Positions 13,201 to 16,743 of a stretch of 18,382 nucleotides of DNA are shown in pieces. The translations under genes and the position numbers were made by a program. How positions within the stretch are numbered: position 1 is the first letter of the stretch; each line of letters starts with the position of its first letter. The notes under the pieces are model-generated. The model saw nothing but the letters and a program-made list of their open reading frames with translations. It searched no databases and had not been told where the DNA came from. This DNA is from Hemicentrotus pulcherrimus (Eukaryota > Echinodermata > Echinoidea > Camarodonta > Strongylocentrotidae): the NCBI GenBank assembly GCA_003118195.1, contig BEXV01002816.1, forward strand, positions 14,812 through 33,193. The letters are read 5' to 3'.

Positions 13201-14443
13201 ATTTTCATAAACCCCCAAGCACACACTTTGAACTGGCGAACAGAGAAATTTGTACACCTGTTTTTTAAATCGGAATTTAATTTGTTTAGTCAAATTTTCA
13301 GAGGTACATAGAGAAGCATCCAGCATGGTAACGACATAATAGTGAAGTGATTGAAATAAGCGTTCTCATTTGAAATATCTTGATAAATCTTAGGTAAAAA
13401 TAAGTATAATCAAGGTAAAAACATATTTTTACCAGCTCCTTATCAAAACCGTGTAGTTCCACCTATATGTTATACAATTGTGACTATTAACAGTAATGCC
13501 TTTTGTGCTTTTGACGGGTCTTGTCATCCAACTGCATATCACTAAGTGACCAAACAGCTATTCTAAAACAGTTCATACCATCCATGCCACATTTAGCTCT
13601 CTAGGGTTGATGGCTGAAACTTGTAGTCCAGTTGGAGAAGCTCTGGGTTCTGCAGTTTAAAATTATATAGAAGATACTAAATGGCTTGGACCTAAAGATG
13701 AATTAATTACATGTACATGCAGGTCATGTTATCGTGCATTGCTTCAACAAGTACTCTTCATTTGGTTTTAAATTACATGTCAACCAATGATCAAACATAA
13801 AACTACCATTGATCAAAATGGAGGGTACTACAGTTAAACAATTAAGGGGAAACTCATGTTTTGTTGAAGAATTTGTCCACGTCACAGGCACATTTTTAGA
13901 AAAATTGAATCTATGGAATTGAAAATATAAACAGTTAGTTGTCCAGATTTTACTTTAAAAAAATAGATAAGTTAAAGATTCCAATGTAAAGTGCATTCAA
14001 TTGAAGTGGTTTTCAATGAAAAGTGCACAAATATCCCAAATGTACATCTAAATGTACAAATCAATTACTAATGCAAAACCAATGTACCACGGTAAAAAAA
14101 AAACTCCTACACACTGAAGTATTTTCTTCTGAGCATAACTTACTCCTACAGAGAGTAACTGTGCTGTTCCTAGGAGACATAGGTCCTGTTCCGCCTGTTC
14201 CTTCCCTCACTCCTGCTACACCAAACATGTAATCTGTGTCGGGTTTCAAGTTACTAACGATGGCCGTTGGTTTGTCTACTCTCTGATCCGTTACCCTGTC
14301 ACCATCCGTCGTTACAAAGACATCATATCCTACCAGAGGAGGATCACCTATGTCATCTTCTTCAGACCATTCGTTCCATCGAAGACCTACTGTAGTTGAC
14401 GTGGTGCTCACTATCACTGGTGCTTTCTCAAGGACTGGCAGTA
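49..14443 (-). CDS. Receptor-type protein tyrosine phosphatase (partial, 22 exons)
   Basis: This gene model covers the whole left three-quarters of the window. Exons in transcript order: 14443-14144, 13649-13579, 12976-12751, 12549-12317, 11748-11679, 10518-10410, 10112-10030, 9714-9464, 8973-8886, 7958-7882, 7328-7292, 7083-6986, 6152-6027, 5691-5543, 5071-4936, 4488-4339, 3575-3498, 2952-2893, 2353-2225, 1317-1192, 859-708, 184-49. All introns are GT-AG, every phase joins, and the 961 complete codons contain no stop. Numbering from the first complete codon: FN3 domains about 1-100, 100-199 and 199-300; membrane helix about 313-332; juxtamembrane 336-447; PTP D1 about 420-690 with Cys638, Arg644 and Asp606; PTP D2 about 725-961. 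The product is a single-pass surface enzyme that dephosphorylates phosphotyrosine in the cytoplasm. D2 phrases (PLPTTVSDFW, VHCLSGAGRTG) recall the R2B (PTPRK/M/T/U) group, but the subfamily is uncertain. Signal peptide and stop codon lie outside the visible exons. Confidence 0.93.
708..859 (-). CDS. RPTP exon 21: D2 WPK loop and loop cysteine
   Basis: The exon encodes TVTQYQFHGWPKHG and ends ILVHC, with Cys915 retained. The residue after WP is Lys880 (codon AAA at 815-817) where the catalytic Asp is expected. The exon ends two bases into the next codon, the same relative position as in D1. The acceptor is TTTCAG and the donor is GTAAGT. Confidence 0.92.
1192..1317 (-). CDS. RPTP exon 20: D2 CxQYWP motif
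   Basis: The exon begins SCAQYWPDADTAQFGSY, the D2 form of the KCxxYWP motif, and continues with MTIRQLKVTRNSK. It is 126 bases with phase 0 ends, identical in length and phase to D1 exon 13. The acceptor is TTCCAG and the donor is GTATGT. Confidence 0.91.
2225..2353 (-). CDS. RPTP exon 19: D2 core, PLPTTVSDFW
   Basis: The exon encodes FMTTQMPLPTTVSDFWSMVL and STIVMLND, the D2 counterpart of D1 exons 11 plus 12 without the intron. Its 43 codons compare with 45 for the pair in D1. The acceptor is TTTCAG and the donor is GTAGTA. Confidence 0.91.
2893..2952 (-). CDS. RPTP exon 18: D2 DYINAS motif
   Basis: The exon encodes RNRVILNSLDHDYINASNMK. DYINAS is the conserved PTP core. The region before it is compressed and lacks the KNRY-type Tyr seen in D1. 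It is 60 bases, phase 0 at both ends. The acceptor is TGCAG and the donor is GTGAGA. Confidence 0.85.
3151..3163. repeat. Poly-C tract
   Basis: Thirteen consecutive C bases followed by a C/T-rich stretch to about 3183, inside intron 17. Low-complexity DNA, likely length-variable. Confidence 0.95.
3498..3575 (-). CDS. RPTP exon 17: D2 N-terminal segment
   Basis: This 78-base exon encodes ILRLPKQDPGALEIINPRID, continuing EFQ-ILRL of the D2 first helix. It is assigned by open frame, phase-0 fit on both sides and splice sites (GTCCAG, GTAAGT); the sequence itself is poorly conserved. Upstream in the same frame there is a TGA, so the exon cannot start much earlier. Confidence 0.72.
4178..4206. 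repeat. (AG)n microsatellite
   Basis: About 29 bases of uninterrupted AG dinucleotides inside intron 16. It creates a chance plus-strand frame with an Arg-Glu run, which is not a gene. Confidence 0.97.
4339..4488 (-). CDS. RPTP exon 16: end of D1 and linker to D2
   Basis: The exon starts with EQYAFIYGAVLEDLL, the last helix of D1, and ends with RSKMTKEFQ, which matches the first helix of a D2 domain (EFxxL). Between them is a short linker. It is 150 bases, phase 0 at both ends; acceptor is ATACAG and donor is GTAACA. Confidence 0.9.
4936..5071 (-). CDS. RPTP exon 15: D1 phosphate-binding loop
   Basis: The exon completes the signature HCSAGVGRTG with the phosphate-binding Arg644, followed by the helix VDVFNFVTNIRQKR and the Q-loop YMVQT (Gln682). 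All residues needed for catalysis are present, so D1 should be active. The acceptor is ATCCAG and the donor is GTCAGT. Confidence 0.94.
5123..5146. repeat. (ATT)n microsatellite
   Basis: About eight ATT units inside intron 14, followed by a T-rich stretch. Such tails often end SINE elements, but I see no tRNA-like head beside this one. Confidence 0.93.
5543..5691 (-). CDS. RPTP exon 14: D1 WPD loop and catalytic cysteine
   Basis: The exon encodes TVTQFHFTEWPDKGVP, with the general-acid Asp606 (WPD codons at 5641-5649), and ends with LIIHC. The last Cys (638) is the nucleophile. The exon stops two bases into the following Ser codon, so the active-site loop is split by an intron. The acceptor is AACCAG and the donor is GTAGGC. 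Confidence 0.94.
6027..6152 (-). CDS. RPTP exon 13: D1 KCxRYWP motif
   Basis: The exon encodes IKCGRYWP, the conserved KC-x-x-YWP motif, then the lysine-rich strand region leading to the WPD loop. The acceptor is AAATAG and the donor is GTAGGT. Its length of 126 bases equals that of the corresponding D2 exon at 1192-1317. Confidence 0.91.
6223..6562 (-). mobile_element. tRNA-derived SINE-like element (candidate)
   Basis: Read on the minus strand, the element has an A-box-like motif (TAGTTGAGTAGT, 6545-6534) and a perfect B box (GGTTCGATCCC, 6501-6491) about 44 bases further on, the normal spacing of the internal RNA polymerase III promoter. The flanking bases look like a degenerate tRNA (TTAAAGCACTTGACATG between the boxes). 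About 270 bases of non-tRNA body follow, ending with GCGCTCAGAGAC and AAGCGCTAAATAAATCC near 6240-6290, a style of 3' end I associate with deuterostome SINEs. It sits inside intron 12 in the same orientation as the gene. Exact ends and target-site duplication are not resolved. Confidence 0.6.
6986..7083 (-). CDS. RPTP exon 12: D1 DFWRMVW motif
   Basis: The exon encodes GPNKASMDDFWRMVWQ and then TTIAMVTKLKEGDK, the conserved DFWRMVWE and I-V-M-L-T motifs of PTP domains. The acceptor is TTCAAG and the donor is GTCAGT. It joins exon 13 in phase 0 to give K-IKCGRYWP. Confidence 0.91.
7292..7328 (-). CDS. RPTP exon 11: D1 small exon, AYIASQG
   Basis: This 37-base exon encodes GFDNDKAYIASQ plus the first base of Gly, matching the conserved YIATQGP core strand. 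It is too short to stand alone but fits both neighbours in phase. Acceptor is TACAG and donor is GTATGT. The matching D2 region is not split here. Confidence 0.88.
7558..7620. repeat. TG-rich region with pure (TG)n
   Basis: A TG/CG-rich stretch that becomes pure TG dinucleotides from about 7598 to 7620, inside intron 10. Alternating purine-pyrimidine sequence of this kind can adopt Z-DNA; that part is general knowledge, not observed here. Confidence 0.93.
7882..7958 (-). CDS. RPTP exon 10: D1 DYFNASYIP motif
   Basis: The exon encodes D-D-S-A-R-V-K-L followed by HSDYFNASYIP, the D1 version of the conserved DYINASYI motif with Phe for Ile. The acceptor is TCCAG and the donor is GTAAGT. It ends in phase 0 directly before the Gly that opens exon 11, the same place where the matching D2 exon ends. 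Confidence 0.9.
8886..8973 (-). CDS. RPTP exon 9: D1 KNRY loop
   Basis: The exon encodes the phosphotyrosine-recognition loop of D1: FKKNRYKNILP, continuing into YD in the next exon. Tyr471 (counting from the first complete codon) is the residue that stacks on the substrate in this family. The acceptor is CCTAG and the donor is GTGAGT. It ends with one base of a split Tyr codon. Confidence 0.9.
9287..9372 (-). mobile_element. Weak tRNA-like stretch, possible old SINE head
   Basis: On the minus strand there is a B-box-like motif (AGTTCGAGACTC near 9296-9285) preceded by TAGAACAGTGGGTAGC near 9369-9352 as a poor A box. Spacing is plausible, but both boxes deviate and no stem pairing was confirmed. 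Inside intron 8. Confidence 0.25.
9464..9714 (-). CDS. RPTP exon 8: proline-rich juxtamembrane and start of D1
   Basis: The first part is Pro, Lys, Ser and Thr rich (TRPKPTVAVKPSVR), possibly an SH3-type docking stretch, though that is inference. The end matches the usual entry to D1 in receptor PTPs: PIPLAQFPAFV, then FAEEFY. The donor that keeps the frame is TAT followed by GTAGGT. Length is 251 bases. Confidence 0.87.
10030..10112 (-). CDS. RPTP exon 7: juxtamembrane segment
   Basis: This 83-base exon has a polar cytoplasmic stretch (NNSHPSTKKNIEDQYQAP). The acceptor is TTTAAAG and the donor is GTAGGT. A run of nine A bases (T on the plus strand, 10083-10091) lies inside the coding part and encodes lysines, a site prone to slippage. 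No domain is recognised; it was placed by frame and position. Confidence 0.75.
10410..10518 (-). CDS. RPTP exon 6: transmembrane helix
   Basis: The exon encodes a short extracellular stalk (PVPPRS), a glycine-rich entry (AAGGAVGA) and a run of Ile, Leu and Val ending in F-KRRR, a typical single-pass helix and stop-transfer signal. The frame requires the donor after 10410 (AAG then GTTCGT). A stronger-looking donor, GTGAGT, lies four bases downstream and would shift the frame (see findings). Acceptor AATGAAG at 10519 is weak in pyrimidines. Confidence 0.85.
11250..11516. repeat. G-rich minisatellite, about 15-base unit
   Basis: About fifteen degenerate copies of TAGTTGTCC(TA/GG)GGGG run head to tail on the plus strand from 11281 to 11516. 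Early copies tend to alternate a CCGGGGG form with a CCTAGAGG form, and later copies are more diverged. Two units at 11253-11280 are in the opposite orientation and can pair with the next ones. It lies in intron 5 of the RPTP gene. The G-rich strand is the template strand for transcription. Confidence 0.9.
11253..11305. repeat. Inverted repeat / hairpin at the edge of the minisatellite
   Basis: Left arm ACAACTACCCCCGGACAA (11253-11270) is the reverse complement of TTGTCCGGGGGGTAGTTGT (11287-11305) except for one extra G. The loop is 16 bases and includes CCTAGG. This is a strong potential cruciform or RNA stem. Confidence 0.88.
11679..11748 (-). CDS. RPTP exon 5: last strand of third FN3 domain
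   Basis: This 70-base exon supplies the final FN3 strand: VRTVNGAGSSNWSEP is the classical V-x-A-x-N-x-x-G-x-G-x-x-S signature. NWS is a potential glycosylation site. The acceptor is ATATAG and the donor is GTAAGA. Its last base completes a Gly codon with exon 6. Confidence 0.86.
12317..12549 (-). CDS. RPTP exon 4: most of third FN3 domain
   Basis: The exon encodes most of the membrane-proximal FN3 domain: APAPINVAI start, FTVSWSTPLPSN with the core Trp, IQKYVIRYKQ strand, and LTAKTNYSVQ ending with an NYS sequon. The acceptor is TTCACAG and the donor is GTAAAA. It joins exon 5 in phase 0. The neighbouring intron 3 holds one undetermined base at 12635, which does not touch coding sequence. 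Confidence 0.88.
12635..12635. other. Undetermined base (n)
   Basis: A single ambiguous base in intron 3, 86 bases upstream (in transcript sense) of exon 4. It has no effect on the coding model but marks an assembly or base-call uncertainty. Confidence 0.99.
12751..12976 (-). CDS. RPTP exon 3: remainder of second FN3 domain
   Basis: The exon completes the second FN3 domain: GVIRYTIYYTG strand, NDT glycosylation sequon, and the LRGLETYLDYTIQL turn and strand with the conserved Leu and Tyr. The acceptor is TTTCAG and the donor is GTCAGA. It ends with one base that joins exon 4 to make Val. Length is 226 bases. Confidence 0.88.
13579..13649 (-). CDS. RPTP exon 2: N-terminal part of second FN3 domain
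   Basis: This short 71-base exon encodes the first strands of an FN3 domain (PTGLQVSAINP, then LNVAWM with the core Trp). The acceptor is CTGCAG and the donor is GTATGA. It joins in phase 0 to the next exon, so the domain continues as WM-HLPLES. The split codon with exon 1 becomes Lys. Confidence 0.85.
14144..14443 (-). CDS. RPTP exon 1 of model: first FN3 domain
   Basis: This 300-base exon encodes a whole FN3 domain. It shows the core Trp in VGLRWNEW, the GYDVFV strand, and the NLKPDTDYMFGV turn with the conserved Tyr. An NST sequon lies near the end. The acceptor is TTCAG at 14446-14444 and the donor is GTAAGT from 14143. It enters with two leftover bases and leaves with one, so an upstream exon must exist; I could not find it in the window. 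Next to the FN3 signature is a GTGGTGP loop rich in glycine. Confidence 0.88.
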
Positions 14444-14831
14444 CTGAACAATAACAAAAAGAGACAATGATACTAAATGTAAAAAGTCAAAATCATTGAC
14501 ACACCTAGGTTTTTCCATCAAGTCAATATAGAATATCATACTGGCATCTAATACAGAGCTGCTACCATATGAACAGGAACGTTGTGAGCACGCCTGAACG
14601 CAATGGCAGGGTTCATAATACATTGTAAAGCACTTTACATTGGGGATGTATCAAGTGTTACATAAACCCAAAATATTACCATTATTGAATATCAAAATAT
14701 AAAGTGTATTAATTAACTCACATGTAGGGCCTATGTACGGGTTAATGATGCGACTTGTCTGCACAAACAACTGAATCAATAAGGGAACAGACATTCCATG
14801 TCCCCATTTCAGTAATAGATTTATTCAGCAT

Positions 14832-14842
14832 CCCCCCCCCCC
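14832..14842. repeat. Poly-C tract
   Basis: Eleven consecutive C bases, low-complexity DNA upstream of the RPTP exons in the window. Confidence 0.93.
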
Positions 14843-15145
14843 TCACCGACTCAGCCAAGTGTAAGGATTACTGAAGGCTTCACACTTTGTGACTGTTACA
14901 GCTGATGTGGATGTTGTTGTTGTTTTAACATTAGTGCTGCTGGTGGTGGTGTTGTGATTGTTATAACATGGATAGGGAAGGCATGTGCCTGCTTCTTTGA
15001 TAGACATAGATAGTAGAGTAAAAGTGTATAGACCCCGCTGATATTTTTCGGGGACAAAGGTTTTTAAGTGTTTTTGAGTTGTTTGGAGGTCAATGATTAA
15101 AATTAGCTTGGGTAGTCCCCTCCTAACCCCCGGCAACTCTTGTAG

Positions 15146-15184
15146 GGGTCAAAATAAGGTCAAAATGGGGTCAATAGGGGGTCA
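15146..15184 (+). repeat. Four GGTCA hexamers with 5-base spacers
   Basis: Hexamers GGGTCA (15146-15151), AGGTCA (15157-15162), GGGTCA (15168-15173) and GGGTCA (15179-15184) are separated by exactly five bases each, an 11-base period. As a motif this equals overlapping DR5-type direct repeats of nuclear-receptor half-sites. Whether any receptor binds is unknown; a short decayed tandem repeat explains it equally well. Confidence 0.6.
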
Positions 15185-15579
15185 ATTTTTTAAATGCCCT
15201 GGTTATGTTGAAAGACATGTCAAATTGTTTGTCTCGTTATACTGAACAAAAAAGTGTACATGATCATATACCCCCGACCTCCCATTAAGAAGTTATGGCT
15301 GGAAAAGTCAAAAGGTCAACGAACTTTCATTTGAGGGCAAAATACACTAAAAGTGTTAGGATCGATCCATTTTCATGTTTTTGGTGTCTATTTATATGTA
15401 TTTTGATTTAGAAATTTGAATGAGACAATTTCTACTTAAGAAGACCGTATTCAAAAGACATAAGGGGTCTAAAATAGGGTCATTCGTGGTAAATGAGCTC
15501 CTTTGGGATCAAAATAAACTAACAGACTTGGAGTTATTTGTGTCAAATTATGTGTAAATTGATGAATAATAGTGAATGA

Positions 15580-15601
15580 TTTTTTTTTTTTTTTTTTTTT
15601 T
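15580..15601. repeat. Poly-T tract (poly-A on the minus strand)
   Basis: Twenty-two T bases. On the minus strand this is a poly-A run lying about 20 bases after an ATTAAA hexamer and about 295 bases after the stop codon of the left pseudogene copy, so it could be a reverse-transcribed poly-A tail. It could also be simple slippage. Confidence 0.9.
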
Positions 15602-15631
15602 AATTTAGAAAACCATATTTAATTGATGTAA

Positions 15632-15690
15632 GGAGTCATTTTGAGGTCAAATGGGGCCAAAATGGGGTCAAATGGGGTCATTTTGGGCCA
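15632..15690 (+). repeat. Second array of GGTCA/GGCCA hexamers
   Basis: Hexamers at 15632-15637 (GAGTCA), 15644-15649 (AGGTCA), 15654-15659 (GGGCCA), 15665-15670 (GGGTCA), 15675-15680 (GGGTCA) and 15685-15690 (GGGCCA) follow each other with 4 to 6 base spacers, again a period near 10-11 bases. The pair at 15665-15680 is a perfect GGGTCA direct repeat with a 4-base spacer. Confidence 0.55.
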
Positions 15691-15896
15691 AAAATGTTTA
15701 ATTGACCTAAATTGTGCTGTAATACACTCTCACACTGAATGAGAAAGAGCAGATTCATTCTAGGGTTAAAATACGATAGGAGTGACAACAAAGCCATGTT
15801 CATTTTTTTTTAAGTGTCACAATGCAGTTTACATGTAATTTAACTGGTGGCCACAATGTCAAATTAGCTTGATTGTTTTTATCTGCCCATCAGTTA

Positions 15897-16568
15897 CTAG
15901 TCGGAATCTTCAGAGACAGAGTCTTGATCAGTATCGATATCCGAATCGGAGTCAGACTGTGAAGATTGGTTATCTGTTGGTATTAGGTTGGTCAAACGTG
16001 TAGGCAATGTAGGCTTGGTGTATCGAAGTGAGATGCAGTTGCTATCTTTCATGTGCCATCCAGGGTGGAGAGGTGGTGGAGGAGCATCTGGACTCCTGAA
16101 GTTCAGGAAGATGTATGCCTGATAGTTGGCTCGTCTGACCTTCATCTGATGTGAGTCGCAATCAGGTGGCATTCTCTGTGTTGCTTTTTTCTTCATACTA
16201 TCCCACTTCTTTGCTCTTGCCTCTGCTAAACTTGTATTAGTTTTGTCTTTGTAGATTAACTTAATTGTGAATTGCTCCCAGTCGATTTGAGTGTCTTCTG
16301 ATACAGGCAGCTGTTTCCCCAAGTCCTTGGAGCAAACTCCTTCCTACCTCTGACTTCATTGCCGATTCAAAGATGGATGGTTTGACATGGCCATATAAGC
16401 CAGAGACAGCGTCTGCACCAGTATGAACATGAAAGGGGACAATGACATCTGCCACTTCAGGACTGCAAAGCTTCTTACAGTCATAGACGGAGCTCTTTCC
16501 TCTTGATGCCTAATGGTCCTTCAATCTGATGGGCTGCGTATGCTGCTATAACCATAACATCTGTGTCT
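15897..16568 (-). pseudogene. Inverted partial copy of an uncharacterised repeat-family protein, C-terminal part
   Basis: Read on the minus strand, the copy starts abruptly at 16568 inside a motif equivalent to DTDVMVLAA and carries VYDCKKLCSPEVADVIVPF, FHVHTGADAVSGLYGH, IFESAMKSEVGRSLLQGLG, then GKQLPVSEDTQIDWEQF, RRANYQAYIFLNF and GWHMKDSNCISLRYTKPTLP. It ends with an acidic Ser-Asp tail (SDSDSDIDTDQD) and a stop at 15897. The frame is broken at 16317-16320, where GGGG replaces the GGG of the right-hand copy, and near 16495-16550 by a shift and a stop. The family recurs in many copies in invertebrate genomes and has no established function, to my knowledge. EADT, DTDV and TGAD motifs recall PIN/FEN-type nucleases, which is only inference. 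The last 142 codons are intact. Confidence 0.72.
16101..16568 (-). repeat. Left arm of a large inverted repeat
   Basis: The reverse complement of this 468-base stretch matches 17915-18382 almost base for base. Seen differences include a 3-base insertion near the CSP(E)VAD codons, one extra base at 16317-16320 and a few substitutions. The arms are separated by about 1346 bases. The left arm's sequence continues further left as the same gene copy to 15897, so the right arm probably continues beyond the window. Confidence 0.92.
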
Positions 16569-16743
16569 CAAGTCTACCAGAAGAGAAAGGAAACCTACTT
16601 GAAAGAGGGGTTGTTCTCCCAATCGATGACCGGGAAACCATATTCCTGTTTACCCCTAGATCTATGGATAGAGATGACCATGAAGAAGGGTTCAAAGATG
16701 AAAGCAGGATGGAAACATATCTTAAAGAACAAAAAGATGTTAC
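16569..16743. other. Junction stretch between the inverted copy and the forward copy
   Basis: This begins exactly where homology between the arms stops. It is open in two plus-strand frames but contains no block I can match to the family, so it may be a diverged 5' part of the forward copy or unrelated DNA. Confidence 0.4.

Larger units (their letters stand above)
10519..14143 (-). other. Introns 1-5 of the RPTP gene
   Basis: The non-coding parts are 10519-11678, 11749-12316, 12550-12750, 12977-13578 and 13650-14143. The 1160-base intron 5 contains the G-rich minisatellite. The rest is AT-rich sequence without recognisable genes. One undetermined base (n) lies at 12635 in intron 3. Confidence 0.7.
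14444..15896. other. Stretch without recognisable genes
   Basis: No exon with a domain signature or matching phase was found here on the minus strand, although the first visible FN3 exon requires an upstream exon. The stretch holds a poly-C tract (14832-14842), a TG-rich trinucleotide area (about 14909-14955), two arrays of GGTCA-type hexamers and a 22-base poly-T tract. The frame at 14843-15136 on the minus strand resembles nothing I know. The part from about 15700 to 15896 is the region following the stop of the left pseudogene copy and may belong to that repeat. Confidence 0.6.
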
